Positions 1 through 7,837 of a stretch of 64,000 nucleotides of DNA are shown piece after piece; positions within the stretch are counted from its first letter, which is position 1; each line of letters opens with the position of its first letter. The stretch comes from JABCYV01 sp963729325 (lineage in GTDB: Bacteria > Acidobacteriota > Terriglobia > Terriglobales > Acidobacteriaceae). The stretch lies in the NCBI GenBank assembly GCA_963729325.1, contig CAVSNS010000053.1:189848-253847 (forward strand). The letters run 5' to 3'. The notes beneath the pieces were generated by a model. The model saw only the letters and a program-made list of their open reading frames with translations. It did no database searches and was not told the origin of the DNA. A program made the translations under genes and the position numbers.

Positions 1-732
1 CAATTGCAGCAGTCGCCTTTTCTGAACATCCTGCCAGAGCAGACTGTGGACGATACGTTAAAGCTGATGGGGCGTTCACCCGGCCAACATCTTACGCGCG
101 AGGTCGCGCGGGAACTGTGCCAGCGCGCGGGCAGCAGGGTGATGCTGGCGGGCTCAATTGCCAGCCTGGGCAGTCAATATGTAATCGGGGTGAATGCCGT
201 GAATTGCCAGACCGGCAACACCCTGGCCCAGGAGCAGGTGACGGCAGACAGCAAAGAACATGTGCTCAAGGCGCTAGGAGAGACCACGCCAGAGCTGCGG
301 AAAAAGCTGGGAGAAACACTCAGCACTATCCAAAAGTTCGATACTTCGCTTGAACAAGCCACGACGTCTTCATTGGAGGCGCTCAAAGCCTACACTCTGT
401 CGAGAGAGACCATGAACGAAAACAGCGAGGTGGCGGCGATTCCGATGATGAAACATGCCATTGAACTCGATCCCAATTTTGCGCTGGCTTACGCCAAAAT
501 GGGGATCATGTACTCCAACATCGGCGAAGCAACCCTGGCCAGCCAATACTCGCAAAAGGCATACGACCTGCGTGAGCGCGTGAGCGAGCGGGAGAAATTC
601 CGGATCACGGCTTACTATTATATGGTTGTGACAGGAGAACTCGAAAAAGCGGTTCAGACTTACGAGTTGTGGGCACAGAATTATCCGCGGGACCCTTTCC
701 CCCTGGCTCTTTGGGACTCCTTCACTCAGTGA
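1..732 (+). CDS. C-terminal region of a membrane Ser/Thr kinase-TPR protein (paralogue 1), 5' end outside window
   Basis: The frame is open from the first base, so the gene begins upstream. The translated part matches, segment by segment, the region after the transmembrane helix of the two other paralogues at 2.9-4.9 and 29.7-31.6 kb: a TolB/FlgO-like domain (SPFLNILPEQ, LAGSIASLGSQYVIGVNAVNC) followed by TPR-like helices (ELDPNFALAYAKMGIMYSN). In this family an N-terminal PknB-type kinase is tethered to the inner membrane and the TPR part is thought to bind partners. The frame ends after NYPRDPF; the protein continues in another frame in the next entry. The break falls in a run of short homopolymers near 698-715. 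Confidence 0.8.
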   Translation, partial: QLQQSPFLNILPEQTVDDTLKLMGRSPGQHLTREVARELCQRAGSRVMLAGSIASLGSQYVIGVNAVNCQTGNTLAQEQVTADSKEHVLKALGETTPELRKKLGETLSTIQKFDTSLEQATTSSLEALKAYTLSRETMNENSEVAAIPMMKHAIELDPNFALAYAKMGIMYSNIGEATLASQYSQKAYDLRERVSEREKFRITAYYYMVVTGELEKAVQTYELWAQNYPRDPFPLALWDSFTQ

Positions 733-1745
733 TGGGACAAAACGAAAAGTCAGTCGCCGAAGAACTCGAATCAAGCCGCCTCGTTCCAGACAACGCCATT
801 AATCTGGGGAATCTGATGCTTGCTTATGCTGCCCTGAACCTTTTCGATGAGGCCAAAGCAACCTACCAGGAAGCAACGGGGCTCAAGCTCGGCCACGAAG
901 GCCTACACGTTTGCCGGTATGGACTTGCCATGATTGAAGGCGATGCAGCTGAGATGGAACGGCAGGTGGTGTGGGGAGCAGGCAAGCTGGGCGTGGAGGA
1001 CGCGTTTCTATCCACCCAATCCGACACCGAGGCTTTCTCAGGCCGACTCGGGAAGGCGCGGGAGTTTTCGCGGCGGGCAGTAGAATTGGCTCACCACAAC
1101 CAGCAGAACGGAACCGCGGCCGGGTGGCAGACAAACCAATCTCTTCGGGAGGCGGAATTCGGTAATTTCGACCAGTCACGGAAAGATGCGGCCGCGGCTT
1201 TGGCGTTGGCCTCAGACCGTTTCACACAAGTGCTTGGAGCGCTAGTCTTGGCTCGCGCTGGTGATTCCGCCCAGGCTCAAAAAATAGCGGACAACGTAGC
1301 CAGGGAGTTTCCTTTGGATACAGTAGTACATAGCTACTGGTTGCCCACTATCCGTGCTTCCCTGGCGCTCAATCGGCATGAACCAGCCAAAGCCATCGAA
1401 CTGCTCCAGCCCGCGTCTCCTTATGAGCTCGGATTTATTAGCGTCGGCTATATTCGGTATGGGTCACTGTATCCGGTTTATGTGAGAGGTCAGGCATACT
1501 TGCAGTTGCACCAGGGCAACGAGGCAGCGGCAGAGTTCCAAAAATTCCTCGACCACCGCGGCTTCGTGTTCAACTTTCCGCTCGGTGCGCTGGCCCATCT
1601 CGGCCTTGCTCGTGCCTACGCGCTCTCGGGCGACACCACTAAGTCTCGCTCCGCCTATCAGGACTTCTTCGCCCTCTGGAAAAACGCCGATCTCGACATA
1701 CCAATCTTGAAAGAAGCCAAAGGGGAATACGAGAAGTTGAAGTAG
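669..1745 (+). CDS. TPR tail of kinase-TPR paralogue 1 (continuation in another frame)
   Basis: Continues the preceding entry after a +/-1 shift close to position 700; the first codons before about 700 are out of frame. It carries TPR-like pairs (LMLAYAALNLFDEAKATYQ, EPAKAIELLQPA, NEAAAEFQKFLDHRG, LAHLGLARAYALSGD) and ends with AYQDFFALWKNADLDIPILKEAKGEYEKLK, an ending shared almost word for word with the other two paralogues. Whether the shift is real or a sequencing error cannot be told; the rest of the tail is clean, which favours a single-base error. Function: protein-protein interaction region of a signalling kinase (inference from the family). Confidence 0.75.
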   Translation: MGTELSAGPFPPGSLGLLHSVMGQNEKSVAEELESSRLVPDNAINLGNLMLAYAALNLFDEAKATYQEATGLKLGHEGLHVCRYGLAMIEGDAAEMERQVVWGAGKLGVEDAFLSTQSDTEAFSGRLGKAREFSRRAVELAHHNQQNGTAAGWQTNQSLREAEFGNFDQSRKDAAAALALASDRFTQVLGALVLARAGDSAQAQKIADNVAREFPLDTVVHSYWLPTIRASLALNRHEPAKAIELLQPASPYELGFISVGYIRYGSLYPVYVRGQAYLQLHQGNEAAAEFQKFLDHRGFVFNFPLGALAHLGLARAYALSGDTTKSRSAYQDFFALWKNADLDIPILKEAKGEYEKLK

Positions 1746-1760
1746 TCCCCGCCGAACTCA

Positions 1761-1789
1761 TTGACTTGCACCGCAACACGCCATAGCAT
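1761..1789 (+). promoter_or_regulatory. Sigma-70-like promoter of kinase paralogue 2
   Basis: TTGACT (1761-1766), a 17-base spacer, then TAGCAT (1784-1789). The third paralogue has TTGACT, 17 bases, TAACAT at the equivalent place (28624-28652), and both spacers begin TGC[A/G]CC. Shared boxes with exact 17-base spacing between otherwise diverged upstream regions argue for a real promoter. The ATG at 1798 lies only nine bases after the -10, so the transcript may be leaderless or nearly so. Confidence 0.5.
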
Positions 1790-1797
1790 TCGTGCGC

Positions 1798-2451
1798 ATG
1801 ATTGATCAGACCATCTCGCACTACCGAATTGTCGAAAAGTTGGGTGGTGGCGGGATGGGGGTTGTCTATAAGGCCGAGGACGTCAATCTGCGCCGCTTTG
1901 TTGCGCTGAAGTTCCTTCCTGATGATGTCGCGCACGATCCGCGGGCGCTCGAGCGATTCCAGCGCGAGGCGCAGGCAGCGTCGGCGCTGAACCATCCTAA
2001 TATTTGCACGATCCACGAGATTGGTCAGCACAACGGGCATCCCTTCCTGGTGATGGAGTTTCTGGACGGTATGACGCTGAAGCACCGGATTGCGGGCCGG
2101 CCGCTGGAGATGGAGACGCTGTTCGACTTGGGCATCGAGGTGGCGGACGCTCTCGACGCGGCGCATGCGCAAGGCATTGTGCACCGCGACATCAAGCCGC
2201 CGAATATTTTTGTCACCAAGCGCGGACACGCCAAGATTCTCGACTTTGGGTTGGCCAAGGTCACGCAGGTGGGAGGCAGAGTTGCGCCGGCGGTCGCTCA
2301 TTCAGAGGCAACCGCAGGCGTGAGCGCGGAGCACCTGACTAGTCCGGGGACGGCGCTGGGAACGGTGGCTTACATGTCTCCGGAACAGGCGTTGGGCAAG
2401 GATCTGGATGCGAGGACGCGATCTGTTTTCCTTTGGCGCGGTCTTGTATGA
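1798..2451 (+). CDS. PknB-type Ser/Thr protein kinase, catalytic N-terminal part (paralogue 2)
   Basis: Starts MIDQTISHYRIVEKLGGGGMG; the ATG at 1798 is preferred over the GTG at 1792 because paralogue 3 starts at the same residue. Visible kinase features: Gly-rich loop GGGGMGVVYKA, ATP-binding lysine in VALKFLP, catalytic loop HRDIKPPN (PPN instead of the usual PAN), DFG in ILDFGLAK, and YMSPEQA for the APE region. The frame breaks at DARTRSVF: removing one C near 2418 restores DLFSFGAVLYEMATG, exactly the paralogue sequence, and continues in the next entry. Predicted role: phosphorylation of Ser/Thr on cytoplasmic targets in response to envelope signals. Confidence 0.85.
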   Translation: MIDQTISHYRIVEKLGGGGMGVVYKAEDVNLRRFVALKFLPDDVAHDPRALERFQREAQAASALNHPNICTIHEIGQHNGHPFLVMEFLDGMTLKHRIAGRPLEMETLFDLGIEVADALDAAHAQGIVHRDIKPPNIFVTKRGHAKILDFGLAKVTQVGGRVAPAVAHSEATAGVSAEHLTSPGTALGTVAYMSPEQALGKDLDARTRSVFLWRGLV

Positions 2452-2854
2452 GATGGCGACGGGGGCGTTGCCGTTCCGAGGAGAGACATCGGCGGCGCTG
2501 TTCGACTCTATTCTGCACAAGGCGCCAACTGCGCCGGTGCGGCTGAATCCGGATTTGCCGGCGGAGTTGGAGCGCATCATTAATAAGGCGCTGGAGAAAG
2601 ACCGGAATTTGCGTTATCAGGTGGCCGCGGAGATGCGGGCGGACCTGCAGCGGCTGAAGCGGGATACGGAGTCGGGCAAAAGGGTGGTGGCGGAGGAAGA
2701 CCTAGCCGAGCTGGGCTCGGCTGGACAGCCGAGGCGCGGCTGTCCCCACGAGCAGTGGGGTAGTTCCCGCAGAGTGGCACCTCAGCGGCTAAAGCCGGAG
2801 TTTCTGAGACTGGAGATCGCAGCGCTGAAGCGCTGCGCCACCCAAAAGCGTTGA
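2408..2854 (+). CDS. Kinase C-lobe and linker (paralogue 2, second open piece)
   Basis: From DLFSFGAVLYEMATGALPF onward this is the kinase C-lobe, including INKALEKDRNLRYQVAAEM, followed by a linker. The linker is odd: it is made of two intergenic-type repeats read as protein, a GACAGCC-type palindrome (2724-2750) and a segment with CAGCGCTGAAGCGCTG (2773-2850) that also occurs outside genes at 12.8 kb. The piece ends at a TGA (2852-2854) inside this repeat; the frame then continues without a shift into the membrane segment of the next entry. The repeat insertion probably brought in the stop, or the stop is a sequence error. Confidence 0.7.
   Translation: MRGRDLFSFGAVLYEMATGALPFRGETSAALFDSILHKAPTAPVRLNPDLPAELERIINKALEKDRNLRYQVAAEMRADLQRLKRDTESGKRVVAEEDLAELGSAGQPRRGCPHEQWGSSRRVAPQRLKPEFLRLEIAALKRCATQKR
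2724..2850. repeat. Two dispersed palindromic repeats inside the kinase linker
   Basis: GACAGCC (2724-2730) pairs with GGCTGTC (2738-2744), followed by CCCCA; the same unit recurs at 31718-31741 and inside valS at 57765-57790. The second unit runs from GGCACCTCAGCGGCTAAAGCC to GCGCTGAAGCGCTGCGCCAC; its counterpart at 12809-12890 has GGCACCTCAAGGGCTAAAGCC and the same GCGCTGAAGCGCTGCGCCAC core. Both are in the coding linker of a kinase gene. Confidence 0.7.
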
Positions 2855-3583
2855 TTGACCAGGAAGCGGCTCAGCCAAAAGCGTCAGCTGACCAAGGAGG
2901 CATTGGTTGACCAAGGAACTTCCGCTGAGCAAGGAACTTCCAGCTGGCAAAAAGCTTCTGCCGGCACAAAAAGCTTCCCCAAGCTTCCGCCGCAATCAAG
3001 GATTTCTCCGTGGAAGATCGCAGTCCCGGCTGCGCTGGTTGTGGCGGCGCTGGTGGCGGGAGGGTTCTATTGGCGGTCCAGGCAAGCAGGCAAGCTGACG
3101 GAGAAAGACACCATTGTTCTCGCCGACTTTGCCAATACCACCGGCGATGCAGTTTATGACGAGACCCTCAAGCAGGCACTGGCGGTGGATTTAGAACAGT
3201 CGCCATTTCTGAACGTGCTGGCGGACAACAAGGTGAGCGAAACATTGAAGCTCATGGGGCGTCCGCCGAGTGACAAGATCACGCAAGATGTGGCCAAGGA
3301 AATCTGTCTGCGCACCGGAAGCAAGGCGGTGCTGGCGGGATCGATTGCGAATCTGGGCGCCCATTACGCTATCGGGCTCAAAGCGACAAACTGCCAGAGC
3401 GGAGATTCCCTGGGCGTGGTCCAAGCGGAAGCGGACAGCCGCGAGCACGTGCTGAAAGCGGTGAGTGAGGCGACGGCGAGCATGCGGGAGAAGCTCGGTG
3501 AATCGCTGAGCTCGGTGCAAAAGTTTGACAAACCGCTGGAGCAAGTCGACTACTCCATCACTGGAAGCATTGCAGGCCTTTAG
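2855..3583 (+). CDS. Transmembrane segment and TolB/FlgO-like periplasmic domain (paralogue 2, third open piece)
   Basis: In the same frame as the preceding piece, after the TGA. A repetitive Lys/Gln/Thr-rich linker is followed by one membrane helix (IAVPAALVVAALVAGGFYW, about residues 54-72) and then KLTEKDTIVLADFANTTGDAVYD, the start of the TolB/FlgO-like domain common to the three paralogues. It contains LAGSIANLGAHYAIGLKATNC. At LEQVDYSITGSIAGL the frame breaks near 3545; the TPR part continues in frame 3. The topology suggests a cytoplasmic kinase and periplasmic sensor/scaffold region. Confidence 0.75.
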   Translation: MTRKRLSQKRQLTKEALVDQGTSAEQGTSSWQKASAGTKSFPKLPPQSRISPWKIAVPAALVVAALVAGGFYWRSRQAGKLTEKDTIVLADFANTTGDAVYDETLKQALAVDLEQSPFLNVLADNKVSETLKLMGRPPSDKITQDVAKEICLRTGSKAVLAGSIANLGAHYAIGLKATNCQSGDSLGVVQAEADSREHVLKAVSEATASMREKLGESLSSVQKFDKPLEQVDYSITGSIAGL

Positions 3584-4928
3584 CCAAGGGCGACGGACAT
3601 ACAGCAACAACCAACCTGCCGCCATTCCATTTTTCAAGAGGGCGGTCGAGCTAGATCCCAATTTCGCGCGTGCGTATGCTTCCCTGGGAAGGACCTACGC
3701 CAATTTGGGGCAATCCAAACTGGCGCTGGAGAATTTTAAGAAGGCATACGAGTTGCGCGACCGGACCAGCGACCGGGAGAAGTTCTATATCGCGTCCCAG
3801 TATTACAGCGAGGTTACGGGCGAGTTGGAAAAGGGAAACCAGCAGTACCAGATGTGGATCGAGGCCTATCCCCGAGACTTTACGCCGCACACGAACCTGG
3901 GCGTCAACTACAGCTATCTCGGACAATACGACAAAGCCGTCGAGCCCACCAAGGAAGCCATCCGCCTCGAGCCGGACGAGGTTCTCCCTTACGGCAATCT
4001 GGGAGAATTCTACATGGGCCTAAATCGCCTAGACGAGGCTAAGGCTACTTTTGACCAGGCCCACGCTCGCGGGCTCGACGATCCAAACCTGCGTCAAGGA
4101 ATTTATATTCTTGCCTTCTTGCAAAACGATGTCCCTGGAATGCAACAGCAACTGGCGTGGGCCGCGGGAAAGCCGGGTGTGGAGGATGTTTTCTTGTCGA
4201 CTCAGGCGGACACGGAAGTCGTACTTTGGACGGCTGGGGAAGGCTCGGGATGTGGCGCGGCAAGCAGCGGAGTTGGCGCGGCACAATGGTGCCAAAGAGA
4301 CGGCCGCCCTTTGGGAGGCGTGCCAGGCAGTTCGCGAAGCAGAATTAGGAAATACCGGTCAGGCGCGCCAGTTGGCGAGTTCTGCCATTGTCGGCAGAGC
4401 CGGGCCGCGACACGCAGATTGTATCCGCATTGGCTTTCGCGCGCGCCGGCGATATAAGCCAAGCCCAAGCGCTGGTCGACAAGCTGAACTCGGCCTTCCC
4501 ACTCAGCACGATCCTGCAAGATTATTGGTTGCCGACGATCCGAGCCATGCTGGAACTAGACCGAGGAAATGGTGGCCGGGCGGTGGAGTTATTGCAGCCG
4601 GCTGCCATCTACGAACTCGGTAACCCAGCACCTCTCCAACCAGCAACGATGTATCCCATTTATGTGCGTGGCCAGAGCGTACCTGCTGGCAAAGAACGGA
4701 GCGGCCGCGGCTGCGGAATTTCAAAAGATGCTCGACCACCGACAGATCGCATGGAACTTTCCACTGGTAGCGCTGGCGCATCTTGGGCTGGCGCGAGCGC
4801 GAGCCATGAGTGGCGATAAGGCGGGAGCGAAAATTGCTTATCAGGATTTCTTTGGGATTTGGAAAGATGCTGATGCGGATATTCCGATTCTGCAAGAAGC
4901 CAAGGCGGAGTATGGGAAGTTGCAGTAG
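3525..4928 (+). pseudogene. TPR region of kinase paralogue 2, broken by at least three further frame shifts
   Basis: Open pieces are 3525-4457, about 4200-4385 (GRLGKARDVARQAAELARHN), 4388-4675 (RDTQIVSALAFARAGDISQA) and about 4675-4928 (AAAAAEFQKMLDHRQ), which join to a protein colinear with paralogues 1 and 3 and ending PILQEAKAEYGKLQ. TPR motifs are visible in each piece (PNFARAYASLGRTYANLGQ, PYGNLGEFYMGLNRLDEAK). The shifts fall near 4210, 4387 and 4675. With five or six interruptions in 3 kb this copy would be dead if the sequence is right. Confidence 0.65.
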
Positions 4929-4946
4929 GGCGAGCGGGCACAAGGG

Positions 4947-5100
4947 TTGTCATGCTGAGCGGAGGGGAGCTTCGCGGGGCGAAGCTCCTGCGTAGTCGAA
5001 GCATCCCTATTGGAAGAAGCAGTTGATTGGGTAGGGATTCTTCGACTTCGCAGAAGACACACTCGCAGAGCGAGCGGTTCTGCTGCGCTCAGAATGACAA
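4947..5100. repeat. Imperfect long inverted repeat, intergenic (MITE-like)
   Basis: Starts TTGTCATGCTGAGCG and ends with the inverse of TTGTCATTCTGAGCG; inside, GAAGCATCCCTA faces TAGGGATTCTTCG. The whole unit can fold into one long imperfect hairpin. The half-site TCATxCTGAGCG is typical of dispersed repeats in Acidobacteriota (from general knowledge). It fills the gap between the convergent kinase and TlpA-like genes. Confidence 0.7.
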
Positions 5101-5112
5101 AATAAGTTCAGT

Positions 5113-6042
5113 TCAGTTGGCCAAAACCTTTTCGATGGCGGAACGGAGGGCGTCATATGGCATCACGCCCGGATGGTAAAGGGAGACGTGGCCGCTGCGA
5201 TCGAGCAGGACGAGCGTGGGCGTGGTACTGGCGCCGTAGCGGTCGAAGTTCTGTTTGCTGACGGGCACGGGGACGGACTGGAGTCCGGGATAGAAATGCT
5301 GCCAGACGCGTCCGGTGTAGGCGAGTTCATCCTCCGGTTTGGCATCCTGGCCTTGCGCCGCGTAGCCGTAGAGTTGAGTGGGCGCAACCACGGTCAGCCC
5401 CTTCGAGCCAAACTCAGAACTCAGGCTGGCGATGATTGGGCCTTCGCTCTTGCAGTCAACGCACCAGTGGGCCCAGAAAAATAAAAGCACAGGCGAACCT
5501 TTGAGCTGGCTGAGAGGAACGGGTCGTGTGCCGAGGTATTGGGTGATGTTGAGCGGTGGCGCAGGCTGTCCGGCGAGGCTGAGCAGGTTGAGGTTTTTCT
5601 GCAGACGGGCGCGAATCGATGTGTTCCCGTAGGTGGCGAGGCTGCGCTTGAGGAGAGCTGCCGCTTGCGCCTGCTGACCCTGGGCAGCCAAGGCCTGGGC
5701 CTGGACTTCGAGGGCGGCGCCGAGAGCGACGGGCAGATGAGGGTCGGAGTCAAGGGGATGTTTCAGAAGTTGCTGCCGGACAGAGAGTTTCGGTCTGCTT
5801 GGCGTAAGATTCGGCACGATCGAGCTGGTTTGCCTCGAGTGAACCTCGAGCCATCCATGAAAGCGCTTCCAGATATTCCGGAGTGACACCGTGCTGCGTA
5901 CGATAGGTTTGAAGCTCGGCCTCAGCGGCGGTGGAGTTGTTGTGGGCAAGCGAGCCGCGAACTGTCCTGAATGATGTCGGCGAAGGAGGAAGAGGACAGG
6001 AGGACCAGAAGTGCGAGCGAGGTGCCGAGTCATGTCATCCAT
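5113..6042 (-). CDS. TlpA/ResA-type thioredoxin-fold protein, N-terminal part frame-broken
   Basis: The C-terminal half (from about 5113 to 5780) is a clean TlpA-like domain: APPLNITQYLGTRPVPLSQL, LLFFWAHWCVDCKSEGPIIA with the redox pair CVDC, and the cis-proline loop region GASTTPTLVLLDRSG. A helical TPR-like stretch precedes it. Upstream of about 5780 the listed frame is wrong: another frame reads NNSTAAEAELQTYRTQHG and TPEYLEALSWMARGSLEANQ, clearly the real N-terminus, so one shift lies near 5775 and probably another near 5950. Role: periplasmic thiol-disulfide exchange (family inference). No operon partner is evident. Confidence 0.7.
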   Translation of the reverse strand: MDDMTRHLARTSGPPVLFLLRRHHSGQFAARLPTTTPPPLRPSFKPIVRSTVSLRNIWKRFHGWLEVHSRQTSSIVPNLTPSRPKLSVRQQLLKHPLDSDPHLPVALGAALEVQAQALAAQGQQAQAAALLKRSLATYGNTSIRARLQKNLNLLSLAGQPAPPLNITQYLGTRPVPLSQLKGSPVLLFFWAHWCVDCKSEGPIIASLSSEFGSKGLTVVAPTQLYGYAAQGQDAKPEDELAYTGRVWQHFYPGLQSVPVPVSKQNFDRYGASTTPTLVLLDRSGHVSLYHPGVMPYDALRSAIEKVLAN

Positions 6043-6406
6043 GATGACCGGGAACGACGAAAAGTTCCAGAGGAGGGGAGACAGAGGAGGGGGCAGGCGA
6101 GGCGGTCGATTGAGCGGCTAGGGATTGTCTCAGAAAAATCAGGGCTAGAACCCAGTTCTCGGTTCTCCGTTTCCAGTTCTCAGTTCCCGGTATGGCTTGA
6201 TGTAAGTGGCCGTAGACAAAAGGGTTAGTGTCTGATGGCAGGAATTCTGTGGCGATTTCCACAGGCGATAAGATAAAATCGCGGTGCGTTTGATCTTGCG
6301 GTTTTTTTGCAGTTTCCAGTAACTCCCGCTCAACAGCGTGACCTGCCTGCGAAAGTTCTGCGAGGAATTCAGCGCTACATCACAGAAAAAGGAACAAAGC
6401 AACACC
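6043..6406. other. Intergenic region upstream of the cold-shock gene
   Basis: No gene seen. It contains a short degenerate tract of GTTCTC/CAGTTCTCAG units (about 6154-6191) like those at 9709, 55756 and 58664, then AT-rich DNA (GATAAGATAAAATCG near 6268) that may hold the csp promoter. A 5' leader longer than 100 bases would be usual for a cold-shock mRNA. Confidence 0.4.
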
Positions 6407-6607
6407 ATGGAAACAGGAACAGTAAAGTGGTTTAACGACGCCAAGGGTTATGGTTTTATCAGCCGTCAGAACGGCGAGGACGTATTCGTGCACTTCTCGG
6501 CCATCCAAGCGGGAGGATTCCGCAGCCTGCAGGAAGGCCAGCAAGTGCAGTTTGACGTGGTCAAAGGCCCCAAGGGGTGGCAGGCCGAGAATGTGAAGTC
6601 GGTGTAG
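6407..6607 (+). CDS. cspA: CspA-family cold-shock protein
   Basis: 66 residues beginning METGTVKWFNDAKGYGFISR, the RNP1-type motif KGYGFI followed by RNP2-type DVFVHFSAIQ, as in single-domain CspA proteins. The ATG at 6407 is chosen because it gives the canonical start; longer versions add unrelated residues. Binds single-stranded RNA/DNA and melts RNA secondary structure in the cytoplasm. A strong terminator follows within 30 bases, so it is a monocistronic unit. Confidence 0.95.
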   Translation: METGTVKWFNDAKGYGFISRQNGEDVFVHFSAIQAGGFRSLQEGQQVQFDVVKGPKGWQAENVKSV

Positions 6608-6634
6608 ACCACTGAGCGGATCGTGTTTGGGAAG

Positions 6635-6665
6635 AGGGGCGGCCGAGAGGTCGCCCCTTAATTTT
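6635..6665 (+). terminator. Rho-independent terminator of the cold-shock gene
   Basis: AGGGGCGGCC and GGTCGCCCCT form a ten-pair stem (one G-U) closed by a GAGA tetraloop (6635-6658), followed by TTAATTTT. It lies 28 bases after the csp stop codon. Confidence 0.85.
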
Positions 6666-6669
6666 GTGA

Positions 6670-7086
6670 TCAAGAGTAGGGCGCAGGCAGGCCTCGCTGA
6701 CGTCGGTGCTGCCGCATTTGCTCTTGTTGGTGGGTCAAAATGCGGAGATTCGAACGCGGTCTGCCGGTACAGAGGAGTACGAACCCGGCATCTCGATCCG
6801 AAGGATAGTAGCTGGCGGAGTCCGACTGGTCGACTTCGCCACCACTCAAGAACCGTCCGGCGCAGGTGAGGCATCGTCCCTGATGGCAGAGAGCGGGCAA
6901 TCTGATGCCCGCAGCCAGGGCGGCGTCCCAGATATGCTGGTCGGAGCGGACGGAGACGGTTCGTTCGCCATCTGGCAATAAAAGTGTCACCTCAAAAGTG
7001 ATCTCTTCTGGAATCCGATGTTCCTCCGCTTGCAGACAAAACAGCAGTTCCCTCTGTTCCGCAGGATGATTCGCACAGCGAATCAT
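6670..7086 (-). CDS. Plant-type [2Fe-2S] ferredoxin
   Basis: The cluster motif is visible as ALCHQGRCLTCAG (C-x4-C-x2-C) plus a downstream LLCTG, the usual fourth ligand. A beta-grasp start (EVTLLLPDGERTVSVRSDQ) precedes it. The ATG at 7086 overlaps the TGA of the upstream Dps-like gene as ATGA, which supports translational coupling; an alternative GTG at 6990 would give a core-only protein. The last 20 residues are Gln/Arg-rich. Its pairing with a ferritin suggests it supplies electrons for iron release, as Bfd does for bacterioferritin; this is an inference. Confidence 0.8.
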   Translation of the reverse strand: MIRCANHPAEQRELLFCLQAEEHRIPEEITFEVTLLLPDGERTVSVRSDQHIWDAALAAGIRLPALCHQGRCLTCAGRFLSGGEVDQSDSASYYPSDRDAGFVLLCTGRPRSNLRILTHQQEQMRQHRRQRGLPAPYS

Positions 7087-7091
7087 CCTGC
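7061..7091. repeat. Perfect 14-bp hairpin spanning a gene junction
   Basis: GCAGGATGATTCGC (7061-7074), loop ACA, then GCGAATCATCCTGC (7078-7091). It is part of a dispersed unit reading TGTCATCCCGAGCGAAGCAGG on the minus strand. It supplies the last codons and stop of the Dps-like gene and the ATG of the ferredoxin. Confidence 0.75.
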
Positions 7092-7727
7092 TTCGCTCGG
7101 GATGACAGTTACAGGGTTGTAGAATGCGGCATTCTTGCTGTAAGGCGCATGGCCGGGCTCGCCACGGCGGAAGTGTCCGGATGGGATCACCTTGCCGTCG
7201 CGTTCTCTCGCCAGCAGCTCGATGAACCAGGCTTCGTGCTCGATTTCTTCGTTAAGAATTCGGGCGGCCATGTCGTAGGTGCGCGGGTCCTTGCCGAAGG
7301 TCATGTCGCAAACCGCGCTCCAGCTTCGAATGGCGCAGCGTTCGGATTCCATTAACAGGGTAAGAATGTTGACCACAGTCGGAGGGTTCGGCAGCTTGGC
7401 CGCAGTGCAACCGGCCTGATCGTGGAAGGCGGGAAGATCGTTGGGCAACTCGCCTCCCAGTTCGTAAATTCGCGGGACGATTAGTTCCCAATGAGCGCGA
7501 TCTTCCAGCCGGGCGTCTTCGCAAATCTCTTTGTAATCTTCATATCCCGCCAGATGCATGCGAAGAATCGTGTAGTAGTAGTAGGTGCTGGCGAACTCAG
7601 CCGCCGCGTTGGCGATGAGCATCTTGATCAACTTTTCAACGTCGACGCCGCGCGCGCGAATAACTTCCACGCCGACCCGCTGGCTAACGTCTCCGTGTTT
7701 GACCACGTCTTTGTCTTTTCCGGGCAT
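7083..7727 (-). CDS. Dps-like ferritin-family protein
   Basis: 214 residues from the ATG at 7727, chosen because AAGGAGG sits seven bases upstream. The ferritin four-helix core shows metal-ligand type residues in AAAEFASTYYYYTIL, LEDRAHWELI and NEEIEHEAWFIELLA (E-x-x-H). It fits Dps-like or DPSL mini-ferritins, which oxidise Fe(II) with peroxide and store iron. The gene is divergent from oxyR with a 110-bp shared region carrying an OxyR-type operator, so peroxide control is likely. It overlaps the ferredoxin start by ATGA. The C-terminal residues come from a repeat element. Confidence 0.82.
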   Translation of the reverse strand: MPGKDKDVVKHGDVSQRVGVEVIRARGVDVEKLIKMLIANAAAEFASTYYYYTILRMHLAGYEDYKEICEDARLEDRAHWELIVPRIYELGGELPNDLPAFHDQAGCTAAKLPNPPTVVNILTLLMESERCAIRSWSAVCDMTFGKDPRTYDMAARILNEEIEHEAWFIELLARERDGKVIPSGHFRRGEPGHAPYSKNAAFYNPVTVIPSEAG

Positions 7728-7777
7728 ACGTCCTCCTTTTCTCACGGAGTGTAGCGCGGGGATCATCTATAAGTCTA

Positions 7778-7814
7778 AGATATAGTCTCTATCATTCTCA
7801 TAGGCTCTGCCTCT
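7778..7814. promoter_or_regulatory. OxyR-type operator between dps-like gene and oxyR
   Basis: The tetramer pattern ATAG-N7-CTAT-N7-ATAG-N7-CTAT is matched as AGAT (7778), CTAT (7789), ATAG (7800), CTCT (7811) with exact seven-base spacers: 13 of 16 positions. It sits 24 bases before the oxyR ATG and 51 bases before the dps-like ATG. Confidence 0.6.
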
Positions 7815-7837
7815 AGGAGAACGCGCGCGAAACTGAT

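Noticed and set aside
2852..2854. In-frame TGA in the kinase linker as a possible second selenocysteine codon
   Set aside because: It lies in a repeat-derived low-complexity linker with no catalytic residue at that place, in a gene with several other breaks.
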